Positions 1 to 8,704 of a stretch of 64,000 bases of DNA are shown piece by piece. The position numbers were made by a program, and so were the translations under genes. The stretch lies in NCBI GenBank assembly GCA_017744355.1, contig JAGIBK010000006.1, forward strand, positions 186,001 to 250,000. The letters are read 5' to 3'. The notes under the pieces are model-generated. The model ran no database searches. It was given only the letters and a program-made list of their open reading frames with translations, and was not told the origin of the DNA. The stretch's first letter is position 1, and every line of letters starts with the position of its first letter. Source of the stretch: a bacterium. Lineage in GTDB: Bacteria > Cyanobacteriota > Sericytochromatia > S15B-MN24 > UBA4093.

Positions 1-1677
1 CGCCTGCGCATCATCCTCCAGCCCGCCCCGCGCGGGGTGATCCGCGATCGCAACGGCGCCGTCCTGGCCACCAGCCGCCTCTCGTACGCCGTCACCCTCT
101 ACCCGCTCAAGCTGACCAAGGAGCAGACCGACGAGGTCATCCAGCGCCTCGGCAAGCTGCTCGACATGTCCCCTGCCGAGATCCGCGCCAAGTGGAAGCG
201 CCCCGGCAACGTGGCCCGGCCCGTGCGCCTGATGCAGGACGTGGACGCGCAGACCATCGCCATCATCGCCGAGAACCAGCTCCAACTGCCGGGCGTGAGC
301 ATCGAGCCCTTGACCATCCGCTACTACCCCCGGGGCAACTTCCTGTCGCATGTCCTGGGCTACACCGGCGAGATCACGGACAAGGAGCTGGAAAATCTCA
401 GTGATCAAGGTTACCGAGCAGGTGATATAATCGGGAAGACCGGCGTCGAGAAGGTTTTCGACGCCGAGCTCCGCGGAACGCCAGGTCGTCAGCAGATCGA
501 AGTGGACGCCCGCGGCAAGCCGGTGCGGATCCTGGCCTCGGTGCCCCCGGTGCCCGGCAAGGATCTGACGCTGACCATCGACGCGAAGGTGCAGGAGGTG
601 GCCGAGAAGTCCCTGGCGGGGCATCGCGGCGCGGCTGTGGCCCTCGACCCCAACACGGGCGAGGTCCTGGCGATGGCTTCAGCACCGAGCTTCGATCCCA
701 ACTGGTTCGCAGGGCGGATCTCGCCGGCCTTGTGGCGGCAGTTGAGCGACGGGACCCAGCGCCCGATGATCAACCGCGCCATCAGCAGCAAGTACCCGCC
801 CGGGTCCATCTTCAAGATCGTCCCCCACGTGGCGGCCTTGGAGGAGGGCTTCGCCAACGCCAACTCGCGCTGGCGCTCGACCGGCGAGTTCTACGTGGGC
901 TCGCGGCTGTTCCGGGACTGGAAGAAGGGCGGCTTCGGGATCGTCGATCTCAAGAAGGCCATGGTCCAGTCCATCGACACGGTCTACTACGAGCTGGGGC
1001 TCAAGATGGGCGCCGACCGCATGGCCCGCTACGCGCGAGCCCTGGGGCTCGGGCGCCAGACCGGCATCGTCCTGCCGCACGAGGTCAAGGGACTCATCCC
1101 CGACCCCAAGTGGAAGAAAGAGGCGTACCGCGAGAAGTGGTACGACGGCGAGTCGGTCAACATGTCCATCGGCCAGGGCTACGTCCTGCTCACGCCGATC
1201 CAGGCGGCGGTCATGATTTCGACGGTCGCCAACAACGGCCACGTCCTGCGCCCCAAGCTCGTCCGTCCTGCGGCCGAGCAAGAGCGCAAGGACGACCCGC
1301 CACCCGACGAGGGGGTCCACCCGACCTCCTGGAAGGCGGAGACCTGGCGCCACCTGCACCAGTCGCTGGCCGAGACGGTCTCGGCCGGCACGGGCGGCGC
1401 GGCGCGAATCCCGGGTTTCCCCGCGGCGGGCAAGACCGGGTCGGCGCAGTCGGCCAACGGGGAGAAGTTCAAGACGCACGGGTGGTTCGTCTGCTACGCC
1501 CCCGTCGACAAGCCCCGGGTCGCCATCTCGGTGATCCTGGAGCAGGCGGGACACGGCGGCTCCATGGCCGCCCCGGTGGCGGGCAAGATGATGCGGCGCT
1601 TCTTCGGGGTGCCGGACCCGTCGATGGCCACCGAATCGGCCAAGCCCGCCCCGCCGGCGGGCTACGTGGGAGACTAG
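1..1677 (+). CDS. mrdA: Penicillin-binding protein 2 (peptidoglycan transpeptidase), 5' end outside window
   Basis: Transpeptidase of the elongation machinery that cross-links peptidoglycan; works with RodA, encoded four genes downstream. The frame is open to base 1, and the first codons (RLRIILQPAPRGVIRDRNG) already contain the PRGxIxDRNG motif that lies after the N-terminal membrane helix in this family, so the true start is upstream and the GTG at 37 is internal. The three active-site motifs are present: SxxK as SIFK (serine codon at 805-807), SxD as SID as in E. coli PBP2, and KTG in GKTGSAQ near the C-terminus. The dimerisation region precedes the transpeptidase domain. The frame ends 34 bases before minC, so co-transcription with minCDE-rodA is likely. 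Confidence 0.95.
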   Translation, partial: RLRIILQPAPRGVIRDRNGAVLATSRLSYAVTLYPLKLTKEQTDEVIQRLGKLLDMSPAEIRAKWKRPGNVARPVRLMQDVDAQTIAIIAENQLQLPGVSIEPLTIRYYPRGNFLSHVLGYTGEITDKELENLSDQGYRAGDIIGKTGVEKVFDAELRGTPGRQQIEVDARGKPVRILASVPPVPGKDLTLTIDAKVQEVAEKSLAGHRGAAVALDPNTGEVLAMASAPSFDPNWFAGRISPALWRQLSDGTQRPMINRAISSKYPPGSIFKIVPHVAALEEGFANANSRWRSTGEFYVGSRLFRDWKKGGFGIVDLKKAMVQSIDTVYYELGLKMGADRMARYARALGLGRQTGIVLPHEVKGLIPDPKWKKEAYREKWYDGESVNMSIGQGYVLLTPIQAAVMISTVANNGHVLRPKLVRPAAEQERKDDPPPDEGVHPTSWKAETWRHLHQSLAETVSAGTGGAARIPGFPAAGKTGSAQSANGEKFKTHGWFVCYAPVDKPRVAISVILEQAGHGGSMAAPVAGKMMRRFFGVPDPSMATESAKPAPPAGYVGD

Positions 1678-1711
1678 GCGCGACGCGCCACAGGGTAAGG
1701 AGAAGGGGACG

Positions 1712-2401
1712 TTGGATAACATCTCGGTCAAGGGCTGGAAGAACGGCGTGCTGGTCGTCGTCTCGCCCGTCGCTGCGTGGGACGAGGCCGTCCAGCAGCT
1801 CGAAGACAAGCTCAAAGAGGCCCAGGACTTCTGGAAGGGCGCGCAGACCACCCTCGACATGGGCGATCGCGCCGTGGCCCAGGACGACCTGGAGGGCCTC
1901 TTGGGCCTGATGCGCGGCGACTACGGCCTGGTGCCGACCGCCGTGGTCACGACCGCCGACGAGACCAAGCAGGCAGCAGGCCAGCTCGGCCTCGAGGCCC
2001 ACGACAAGCTGCCCACCCCCGAGAAGAAGCCCGCCCCGGCTCCTGTCGAGCCCGCAGCTCCCGCCCTGCCCCTCAACAACGCCCTCTACCTCAAGCAGAC
2101 CGTCCGCTCGGGGCAGCGGGTCCAGCACGACGGCCACCTGGTCATCTGCGGCGACGTCAACGCCGGGGCCGAGGTCGTCGCCTCGGGCGACATCGTGGTG
2201 TTCGGCACCCTGCGCGGCGTGGCCCACGCCGGCTCCTCGGGCGACGAGACCGCCCGGATCGTGGCCACCAACCTGCGCCCGACCCAGATCCGCATCGGCA
2301 CCCGCATCGCGCGCTCGCCCGATGCCGGCTCGCCCCCCCTCAGCAAGTTCCCCGAGATCGCGCTGGTCGAGAACGGCGAGATCTGCATCAACCCGCTCTA
2401 G
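1712..2401 (+). CDS. minC: Septum site-determining protein MinC
   Basis: FtsZ polymerisation inhibitor that keeps division at midcell when recruited by MinD. The protein has 229 residues. An N-terminal domain (about 1-100) is followed by an Ala/Pro-rich linker (about 105-125), then the C-terminal beta-helix domain with its repeated short strands (GHLVICGDVNAGAEVVASGD, then GTLRGVAHAG). It starts with TTG at 1712, preceded by AAGGAGAAGGGG; no ATG fits better. minD follows after 39 bases. Confidence 0.93.
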   Translation: MDNISVKGWKNGVLVVVSPVAAWDEAVQQLEDKLKEAQDFWKGAQTTLDMGDRAVAQDDLEGLLGLMRGDYGLVPTAVVTTADETKQAAGQLGLEAHDKLPTPEKKPAPAPVEPAAPALPLNNALYLKQTVRSGQRVQHDGHLVICGDVNAGAEVVASGDIVVFGTLRGVAHAGSSGDETARIVATNLRPTQIRIGTRIARSPDAGSPPLSKFPEIALVENGEICINPL

Positions 2402-2440
2402 GCCCAGCACCCCTTTCCGTACCACTCTCTAGGAGGAAAA

Positions 2441-3241
2441 ATGTCCAATCGGGTCATCGTGATCACCTCAGGCAAGGGAGGCGTCGGCAAGACGACCACC
2501 ACCGCCAACCTCGGCATGGCGCTGGCGGCCCTGGGCGAGAAGGTCGCTCTGCTGGACGCCGACATCGGCCTGCGGAACCTGGACCTGGTGCTCGGCCTCG
2601 AGAACCGCATCGTCTACGACATCGTCGACGTGCTCGAAGAGCGCTGCAAGCTGCGCCAGGCCCTCATCAAGGACAAGCGCCAGCCCAACCTGGTCCTCCT
2701 GCCCGCGGCCCAGACCCGCGACAAGTCGGCGGTCTCCCCCGACCACATGCGCAAGATCATCGCCGAGCTCCAGGAGGAAGGCTACACGACCATCCTGATC
2801 GACTGCCCCGCGGGCATCGAGCAAGGCTTCAAGAACGCCACCGCCGGCGCCACCGAGGCGATCATCGTCACCAACCCCGAGGTGTCGAGCGTCCGCGACG
2901 CGGACCGCATCGTGGGCCTCCTCGAAGCCGCCGAGCTCCGCAACCCCCAGCTGATCGTCAACCGCCTGCGCCCCAAGATGGTCAAGAACTCCGAGATGAT
3001 GTCGGTCGAAGACGTCCAGGAGATCCTGAGCATCAAGCTGCTTGGCGTCGTGCCCGACGACGAATCGATCATCACCACCGCCAACCGCGGCGAGCCTGCC
3101 TCGCTGGATGAGGCATCGCGCGCAGGCCAGGCCTACCGCAACATCGCGCGCCGCATCAAGGGCGAAGAAGTGCCCCTGATGACCCTGGAGGAGGCCCCCG
3201 GCTTCTTCAGCAAGCTCAAGAAGTTGTTCGCCGCGGGCTAG
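2441..3241 (+). CDS. minD: Septum site-determining ATPase MinD
   Basis: Membrane-cycling ParA/MinD-type ATPase that positions MinC. The 266-residue protein begins MSNRVIVITSGKGGVGKTTT, with the deviant Walker A motif KGGVGKTT including the signature first lysine, and has DADIGLRNLD and IDCPAG as the other nucleotide-site motifs. The C-terminus (FFSKLKKLFAAG) is the amphipathic helix that serves as the membrane-targeting sequence. A clear AGGAGG ribosome binding site precedes the ATG. It lies between minC and minE. Confidence 0.97.
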   Translation: MSNRVIVITSGKGGVGKTTTTANLGMALAALGEKVALLDADIGLRNLDLVLGLENRIVYDIVDVLEERCKLRQALIKDKRQPNLVLLPAAQTRDKSAVSPDHMRKIIAELQEEGYTTILIDCPAGIEQGFKNATAGATEAIIVTNPEVSSVRDADRIVGLLEAAELRNPQLIVNRLRPKMVKNSEMMSVEDVQEILSIKLLGVVPDDESIITTANRGEPASLDEASRAGQAYRNIARRIKGEEVPLMTLEEAPGFFSKLKKLFAAG

Positions 3242-3265
3242 CCCGCTCGCACGGAGGTTCATCGC

Positions 3266-3568
3266 ATGGCACTACCTACCTTCTTCGACAAGCTCTTCGG
3301 CCGCCAGGACAACTCGGCCCGCGCCGCGGCCAAGGATCGCCTGCGCCTGGTGCTGATGCACGACCGCGCCGACATCCCCGCCCCCATGATGGAGCAGATG
3401 CGCGCCGAGCTCATGTCGGTCCTCTCCAAGTACGTGGAGATCGACCAGTCGGCCCTCGAGGTCAGCCTCGAGCGCTCGGAGGGCACGGTCGCCCTTTTGG
3501 CCAACATCCCCATCCGCCGCGTCCGGCCCGAGAGCGATCCCGCCGAGGCCGCCAAGGCCGAGGCCTAG
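3266..3568 (+). CDS. minE: Cell division topological specificity factor MinE
   Basis: Stimulates MinD ATPase and drives MinCD off the membrane at midcell. 100 residues, within the usual size. The N-terminal amphipathic start (LPTFFDKLFG) is followed by the typical RLRLVLMHDR segment and a C-terminal topological specificity domain (ALEVSLER). It starts 24 bases after minD. A GC hairpin follows at 3583-3602. Confidence 0.93.
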   Translation: MALPTFFDKLFGRQDNSARAAAKDRLRLVLMHDRADIPAPMMEQMRAELMSVLSKYVEIDQSALEVSLERSEGTVALLANIPIRRVRPESDPAEAAKAEA

Positions 3569-3582
3569 CAAAACCCCCGCTT

Positions 3583-3602
3583 CCCCGCCCTCTTGGGCGG
3601 GG
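3583..3602 (+). terminator. GC-rich stem-loop between minE and rodA
   Basis: CCCCGCCC (3583-3590), loop TCTT, GGGCGGGG (3595-3602): a perfect 8-bp stem. No run of T follows, so it may only attenuate transcription or mark an RNA processing point. It sits directly against the upstream ATG at 3603, which argues that rodA starts at the next in-frame ATG (3624). Confidence 0.45.
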
Positions 3603-3623
3603 ATGTCTCATCGAGAGCAAGGC

Positions 3624-4877
3624 ATGATTCCGAACCTGGGCCGTTCATGGCGAAACTTCGATTGGGCGATGTTCTTGGGCGTCGTCGGGATCCTGGCGAT
3701 CGGCGTCACCTCGATCTCGTCGGTCAATCACGGCGATGCAATCCGGCAGCTGATCAACCTGGTGCCGGCGGTCATCGCCATGACCTTCTTCATCCTCTAC
3801 GGCTACGACTGGCTCGACGGCAAAGCCGCCTGGGTCATCTACGCCATCACCATCATCATGCTCATCGCCGTGGACGTGACGGGCCACTCGGCCCTGGGCG
3901 CCCAGCGCTGGCTGAGCATCGGCCCCCTCAAGATCCAGCCCTCGGAGTACGCCAAGTTCGGCCTGATCGTGAGCCTCGCCAAGGTCCTCTCCGCCAAGAA
4001 CATCCACTCGCCTGAGGGCTTCCTGTCGAGCCTTGCGGTCGTAGGCTTCCCGGCCCTCTTGATCTTCAAGCAGCCGGATCTTGGCACGAGCCTCGTCTTC
4101 GCCGCCATCACCATGGGGATGCTGTTCTGGGCAGGGCTCTCGGTCTCGACCCTCTTCAAGATGGTCTCGCCCGTGATCAGCCTGATCATCTGCATGCCCT
4201 TCGTGCTGTTCGACGACCCGGCCGTCCACCAGGCCTCCATGGGGGTGGCCGCCCTCTACCTGCTGGGGCTCGGCGTCTGGCTCTACTTCCAGCGCCGCCA
4301 CCACTGGATCCTCTCGGTCGGCATCTGGCTCGCGAACCTGGGGGCCGGCCTCGCCGTGCCCCTCGCCTGGCAGATCCTCAAGGAGTACCAGAAGAACCGC
4401 ATCCGCACCTTCATCAACCCCGAGGCCGACCCGCTGGGGACCGGCTACCACGTGATCCAGTCCATGATCGCGGTGGGCTCAGGGGGCCTCTTCGGCAAGG
4501 GCCTCTTCCACGGCACCCAGACCCAGCTCCACTTCATCCCCGAGCAGCACACCGACTTCATCTTCTCGGTGGTCGGCGAGGAGCTGGGCTTCTTCGCGGG
4601 GGCCGGGCTGCTCGCGCTCTACTGCCTGGTGCTGGTGCGGGGCCTGATCGTCGCCAACCGGGCCAAGGACAAGTTCGGCTCGCTCCTGGCCATCGGGGTC
4701 GTCTCGATGCTGACCTTCCACCTCTTCGTCAACATGGGCATGGCCACCGGCATGATGCCCGTCGTGGGCATCCCCCTGCCCCTGATGAGCTACGGCGGGA
4801 CCGCCCTGATGACCAACCTCGCGGCCATCGGCCTGCTCCAGAGCATCAGCATGCGGCACAAGAAGCTGCTCTTCTAG
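3624..4877 (+). CDS. rodA: Rod shape-determining SEDS glycosyltransferase RodA
   Basis: Polytopic peptidoglycan polymerase of the SEDS family that pairs with PBP2. About ten hydrophobic segments are visible. The conserved region QTDLHFIPEQ-type is present as TQTQLHFIPEQHTDFIF, followed by GEELGFFAG, and there is a C-terminal PVVGIPLPLMSYGG motif. I chose ATG 3624 (MIPNLGRSWRNFDW), which has GAGAG six bases upstream. The in-frame ATG at 3603 abuts the stem-loop and has no ribosome site; using it would add seven residues. Confidence 0.95.
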   Translation: MIPNLGRSWRNFDWAMFLGVVGILAIGVTSISSVNHGDAIRQLINLVPAVIAMTFFILYGYDWLDGKAAWVIYAITIIMLIAVDVTGHSALGAQRWLSIGPLKIQPSEYAKFGLIVSLAKVLSAKNIHSPEGFLSSLAVVGFPALLIFKQPDLGTSLVFAAITMGMLFWAGLSVSTLFKMVSPVISLIICMPFVLFDDPAVHQASMGVAALYLLGLGVWLYFQRRHHWILSVGIWLANLGAGLAVPLAWQILKEYQKNRIRTFINPEADPLGTGYHVIQSMIAVGSGGLFGKGLFHGTQTQLHFIPEQHTDFIFSVVGEELGFFAGAGLLALYCLVLVRGLIVANRAKDKFGSLLAIGVVSMLTFHLFVNMGMATGMMPVVGIPLPLMSYGGTALMTNLAAIGLLQSISMRHKKLLF

Positions 4878-4881
4878 CGGG

Positions 4882-4909
4882 TTGACGAAGCCGCGCCGGG
4901 AGATAGGCT
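4882..4909 (+). promoter_or_regulatory. Candidate sigma-70-type promoter for the zinc-ribbon gene
   Basis: TTGACG (4882-4887), 16-base spacer, TAGGCT (4904-4909). Predicted transcription start is near 4916, just upstream of the GAAAGGAGG ribosome site. The -10 match is only moderate. Confidence 0.4.
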
Positions 4910-4939
4910 GAAGCCATCCGCTTCGAAAGGAGGCCCGGG

Positions 4940-5110
4940 ATGGGAAACATCAGCCTGCAGCAGGCCACCACCTCGCGCAGCTTCAAGTGCGCGAAGTGCG
5001 GCAACATGTTCGCCATCGACGACCGGAACGAGGGGAAATGCGACGTGTGCGGGAACGCCTGCACGCTCGAAACCTGCATGGTGATCGAGGCGAGCAACGA
5101 AGGCTATTGA
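4940..5110 (+). CDS. 56-residue zinc-ribbon protein, unknown role
   Basis: Very small ORF with an excellent ribosome site (GAAAGGAGG seven bases before the ATG). The product begins MGNISLQQATTSRSFKCAKC and has six cysteines: C17-x2-C20, C34-x2-C37, C41 and C46. The two CxxC knuckles look like a zinc ribbon; C41 and C46 are extra. It has its own candidate promoter and is closed by a strong terminator at 5139-5166, so it looks like a monocistronic gene. I do not recognise a named family; a nucleic-acid-binding or metal-storage role is only a guess. Confidence 0.75.
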   Translation: MGNISLQQATTSRSFKCAKCGNMFAIDDRNEGKCDVCGNACTLETCMVIEASNEGY

Positions 5111-5138
5111 GCGCCACGGTAACCGCGAGAAATGACGA

Positions 5139-5166
5139 CTGGGCTTGCGCGATGGCGCAAGCCCAG
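5139..5166. terminator. Rho-independent terminator, probably bidirectional
   Basis: CTGGGCTTGCGC (5139-5150), loop GATG, GCGCAAGCCCAG (5155-5166): a perfect 12-bp stem followed on the plus strand by CCTCCTTTTCC. It separates the zinc-ribbon gene (+) from the convergent lipoprotein gene (-). Confidence 0.8.
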
Positions 5167-5176
5167 CCTCCTTTTC

Positions 5177-5725
5177 CTAGTCGATGGTGGTCGTCGCAGG
5201 CACGCTATCGATGATGGGAAGCTGGATCAGGGCACTGCCGTTGCTCGGCTGCGGCGTCGGCATGAGCCAGAGGGTCCCCGCGCTGACGTCCGTCACCTTG
5301 TTCTGCTTGACGATGAAGGCGGGGATCTCCGCCGTGCCGATCAGGGTGACCTGTCCGATCGAAAAATCGAGGAAGGCTTCGATCGTCCCTGCGTACTCGA
5401 TCTGGCGGTTCTTGTCCTTGAAGGTCAGGTTCTCGAGGTTACACGTAAAAATACGCTTCCCATTGCGGGTGCTCAGGCGGCTGGAGAGCTCGCTACCCTG
5501 GAAGGTTCTTTGAAGCGCCACGGTCTTCAAGCCCATATCCTTGAGGGTCACACGGATGGCCTTGACCTCGGCGGGCGTGTACTGCACGCTCCAGCTCTCA
5601 TCGAGGGCGCACACGATTTCGGCAGCGCCCTTATCGGTCCCTTGAATCGTCTGCGGTGAAGCGGCGCACGCGCTGAGAAGGCCCAACGAGAGTATGCCTG
5701 CGATGAACCTCGTCAACGTCAACAT
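5177..5725 (-). CDS. Lipoprotein, member 1 of a tandem three-gene paralogous family
   Basis: 182 residues. Signal peptide with lipobox LLSAC near the N-terminus predicts a lipidated envelope protein. The body shares with the next two genes a segment around VQYTPAEVKAIRVTL, a later motif in which a beta strand precedes GTIEAFLD, and the ending IIDSVPATTTID (compare IIDNAPAAVTIN in member 3). The start is the ATG at 5725, preceded by AGAGGAG; a more upstream ATG exists but has no ribosome site. No known catalytic motif; probably an Ig-like beta-sandwich. Function unknown. Confidence 0.8.
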   Translation of the reverse strand: MLTLTRFIAGILSLGLLSACAASPQTIQGTDKGAAEIVCALDESWSVQYTPAEVKAIRVTLKDMGLKTVALQRTFQGSELSSRLSTRNGKRIFTCNLENLTFKDKNRQIEYAGTIEAFLDFSIGQVTLIGTAEIPAFIVKQNKVTDVSAGTLWLMPTPQPSNGSALIQLPIIDSVPATTTID

Positions 5726-5748
5726 CGGGTCTCCTCTCTGCGGCATCG

Positions 5749-6516
5749 TTAGGGGAGGTTGAGGGCGCGGGTCGAGGTGGTCTGAGTCCCCTGCTGGATC
5801 GAAGCGGTGACAGTGTCGTTCGTGCTCGCAAATTCCATCCCGCCCACCGATTTCATGCCGTTGACCGTGATGGAGAGGGTGCTCACCCCACTAGGAAAGG
5901 CGACGACGTTGTTGAAGGTCCGGGTGAGGCTCGCGGAGTTCGTCGTGATGCTCGCGGTGGCCAACTGGCCATTGGTTTGCTCCAGACTCAACACGTAGCT
6001 TCGCACCGACCATTGCGCCTTCAAGTTGACATTGACCGTGACCTTCCACGACCCCGTCGGGGTAGAGGCGAGCGTCAAGCTCGGCAGCTGAATGGTGCTC
6101 GTTTGGCCTTGCTGAACGCCAAAGACGCTCGACGTAGTGGTGCCAAGCGAGGTCGTGGCGGCGCTCTCGCGGAAAGCCTCAACCGTCGCCTGATAGCGAT
6201 AGCCCGCTGGGCGGACGGCGTCCGCGACTTTAAGGTTCTGGACGGTGAAAGCGAAGGAATGGCCGTTGACAGGCAACTTGGCCGCCAGCGCGGCGCCGGT
6301 GAAGAGGTCTTGCCTCAACACGCTCCCGCTGTCGGCGTCCTTGAGGCTCACGCGCACGGCTTTGATGTCACTCGCCAGGTACTGTAGGGTCCGCGAACTC
6401 TCCGGTCCGACCATGAACCGGACGGCCCCCGTCGCTCCCTGCCCGGTCACGACGGGGCGCGAGCCACATCCAGTCGCGGCGAGGGCCAAACTTACAATGA
6501 TGATGGTCGATCTCAA
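5749..6516 (-). CDS. Lipoprotein, member 2 of the tandem paralogous family
   Basis: 255 residues, the longest of the three. Lipobox AATGC follows a short signal peptide. Shares LQYLASDIKAVRVSL with its neighbours, then NLKVADAVRPAGYRYQATVE. A C-terminal extension of about 100 residues (from about 155) is a second beta-rich domain absent from members 1 and 3. Starts with TTG at 6516, eight bases after GGAG. Member 1 starts 23 bases downstream, so the three are probably co-transcribed. Function unknown. Confidence 0.8.
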   Translation of the reverse strand: MRSTIIIVSLALAATGCGSRPVVTGQGATGAVRFMVGPESSRTLQYLASDIKAVRVSLKDADSGSVLRQDLFTGAALAAKLPVNGHSFAFTVQNLKVADAVRPAGYRYQATVEAFRESAATTSLGTTTSSVFGVQQGQTSTIQLPSLTLASTPTGSWKVTVNVNLKAQWSVRSYVLSLEQTNGQLATASITTNSASLTRTFNNVVAFPSGVSTLSITVNGMKSVGGMEFASTNDTVTASIQQGTQTTSTRALNLP

Positions 6517-6589
6517 TGGCCCGCTCCTCTATCAAGAGCGCATCGATGCGAAAGGGGGCTCCCCTTCGCATCGATACGGTCGATGGGGG

Positions 6590-7105
6590 CTAGTTGATGG
6601 TCACCGCGGCCGGCGCGTTGTCGATGATCTCGACGCTGGCGGCCTCGTTGCCCTGGGGCGTCGCGTTCAGCAGCAAGTTCGGCAAGCTGATGTTGCTCGT
6701 CTGAGCATTCGTTACGGAGAAGGCCGTCGAGGTGCTGCTGCCGATGGGGGTCGTGGCGGCCGCGTCGAGGTAGGCCCGCACGACGGCGGTATAGGAGTAG
6801 GAAGGCCGCGCGAGATCACCGACCAGAAGGTTGTTGACGGTGAAGGAGAAGGTATTGCCGCTAAGTTTGCTCGTAAGGCCCGCGCCGCTGAAGACGTTCT
6901 CGGCGACCTGGCCGTTTGAAGATTCGGTGACGGTCACCTTGATCGCCTTGACGTCGGCTCCGAGGGTGTACTGGACCTGGCGCTGATCCTGGAGGCCCAT
7001 CACGAGGCGGGCGCTACCCACAGGCGCCTGCTGTAGCGCGGTCGGCGTGGCGGCGCAAGCGGTGACGCCGAGCATGGTGGCAGCGAGCAGAAGGGGGAAT
7101 TTCAT
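6590..7105 (-). CDS. Lipoprotein, member 3 of the tandem paralogous family
   Basis: 171 residues. Signal peptide MKFPLLLAATMLGVTAC with lipobox GVTAC. The body contains VQYTLGADVKAIKVTV and ends IIDNAPAAVTIN, close to member 1. Start is the ATG at 7105 with AGGAG seven to ten bases upstream; an in-frame longer form would lack a ribosome site. It is the first gene of the minus-strand trio. Function unknown, probably a cell-surface beta-sandwich. Confidence 0.8.
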   Translation of the reverse strand: MKFPLLLAATMLGVTACAATPTALQQAPVGSARLVMGLQDQRQVQYTLGADVKAIKVTVTESSNGQVAENVFSGAGLTSKLSGNTFSFTVNNLLVGDLARPSYSYTAVVRAYLDAAATTPIGSSTSTAFSVTNAQTSNISLPNLLLNATPQGNEAASVEIIDNAPAAVTIN

Positions 7106-7401
7106 CTCGATATCTCCTCTAATGAAATCGGCTACGTCGGACTGGTCGGATTGGACAAGCAACCCTTGATGAAACGAATCATATCGTCAGAGCTGTGAAC
7201 TGCCTTTGGGCGAATTGAACCAAAGCTTTCTCCCCTTCCATGTCTCCATTGGCCCCAGAGCGGAGGCCGCCCGGAAAGGGCGCAACCATGCCGATCGTGG
7301 AGTACAATGAGGCTCTGAGGAATTGCCGTGAGCAGCTGCGACGCCGCCGTCATCCGCCGTGCCGCAAGGGGGCTGCTTTCCGTTCGAGGGAAACGCCAGC
7401 T
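7106..7401. other. Divergent intergenic region between lipoprotein trio and mtaB
   Basis: 296 bases with no convincing gene. On the plus strand a TACAAT at 7303-7308 could be a -10 for mtaB, but there is no good -35. On the minus strand a TATGAT sequence near 7190 could serve the lipoprotein trio. Neither is strong enough to call as a promoter. Confidence 0.4.
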
Positions 7402-8682
7402 ATGTACGATCATCCGACCGTCGCCTTCGCCACCCTCGGCTGCCGCACCAACCAGGCCGAAACGGCCCAGCTCGCCGCGGACCTCGCGGACGTCTGCGCC
7501 ATCGTCCCCTTCTCCCAGGAGGCGGACGTCTACGTGGTCAACACCTGCACCGTGACCCACGAAGCCGACCGGCAGAGCCGTCAGCTCGTGCGCCGCGCCC
7601 ACCGGACCAACCCGGAGGCGCGGATCGTGGTGACGGGGTGCGCCGTGGACTTTCACCCGGAGGAGTTCGCTCAGTTGCAGGGCGTCTCGTTGGTCGCGCG
7701 CAACGCCGAGAAGGCGCAGATCGCCCGCGCCGTCGCCGAGTGGTACCAGGCCCGCGAGGGCGAGTGGCGCCCAGCGACGCCCGCCGAGTCGGGTCACACC
7801 CGGGCCTGGCTCAAGGTGTCCGAGGGCTGCAACAACCGCTGTGCCTTCTGCATCGTCCCGACCGTGCGCGGGCGCGAGCAGAGCGTCCCGCCCGACACCC
7901 TGGTGGAGCGCGCCCGGGCCTACGCGACGCTCGGTTATCAAGAATTAGTGCTGACGGGCACCCACATCGGGGGCTACGGCAAGGACCTCAAGACGGGTCT
8001 CGCCTCGCTCCTCGAACGCCTCATCGCCGAGGTCCCCGCGATCAAGCGCTTTCGGGTGGCGAGCATCGAGCCCATCGACTTCCCGGCGGCCCTCATCGAA
8101 CGCTTCGCATCCCCTGAGGTCTGCCCGAGCGTCCACCTCTGCCTCCAGAGCGGGAGCACCCGGATCCTGAACGCCATGCGCCGGCGCTACAACGCCGACC
8201 AGTACCGCCGCCTGGTCGAGCGGATCCGCGAAAGCCGCCCGGACGTGGCTTTCACGACTGACGTCATCGTGGGCTTCCCCGGCGAGACCGAGGAAGACTT
8301 CCTCGAAACCTGCCGCATGGTCGAGGAGATCGGCTTTGCGGGGGTTCACCTCTTCCCCTTCTCGGTGCGTGAGGGGACCCATGCCGCCACCCTGCCGGAT
8401 CGGGTGTCCCCCGCCGTGATCGGCGAGCGGATGGAGCGGCTCGAAGCGATCGCCACCACCACGCGCCGCCGCTTCCAAGAGGGCTTCATCGGACGGACGG
8501 TCGAAGTCCTGACCGAGCGCACCCGTGCGGATCTGCGCCCCGGCACCACGCCGCACGGCCTCAAGGTCTGGGTGGACGCCGAGCGGACCGCCCCCAATCA
8601 GCGCTGGCTCGCGCGGATCGATCGGCTCGCAGAAGAGGGCCCGATCGCCACCCTGCTCCAGCCGCTCGACGCCCGGAGCTAA
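7402..8682 (+). CDS. mtaB: tRNA t6A37 methylthiotransferase MtaB (radical SAM)
   Basis: Converts N6-threonylcarbamoyladenosine at tRNA position 37 to its 2-methylthio derivative using two iron-sulfur clusters. 426 residues. N-terminal UPF0004 domain starts FATLGCRTNQAET and has further cysteines in NTCTVTHEADRQS and VVTGCAVDF. The radical SAM CxxxCxxC motif is GCNNRCAFCIVPTVRG. A C-terminal TRAM-like part follows. The TLGCxxNQ motif and spacing fit MtaB rather than MiaB. I chose ATG 7402 (MYDHPTVAFATLGC); the frame runs open 54 codons upstream, but that part is unrelated to the family. Confidence 0.92.
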   Translation: MYDHPTVAFATLGCRTNQAETAQLAADLADVCAIVPFSQEADVYVVNTCTVTHEADRQSRQLVRRAHRTNPEARIVVTGCAVDFHPEEFAQLQGVSLVARNAEKAQIARAVAEWYQAREGEWRPATPAESGHTRAWLKVSEGCNNRCAFCIVPTVRGREQSVPPDTLVERARAYATLGYQELVLTGTHIGGYGKDLKTGLASLLERLIAEVPAIKRFRVASIEPIDFPAALIERFASPEVCPSVHLCLQSGSTRILNAMRRRYNADQYRRLVERIRESRPDVAFTTDVIVGFPGETEEDFLETCRMVEEIGFAGVHLFPFSVREGTHAATLPDRVSPAVIGERMERLEAIATTTRRRFQEGFIGRTVEVLTERTRADLRPGTTPHGLKVWVDAERTAPNQRWLARIDRLAEEGPIATLLQPLDARS

Positions 8683-8704
8683 CCCTCCTCCTTCGAAGCG
8701 ATCA

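Noticed and set aside
3603..3623. ATG 3603 as rodA start
   Set aside because: Directly adjoins an 8-bp GC hairpin that would bury any ribosome site; ATG 3624 has GAGAG at good distance.
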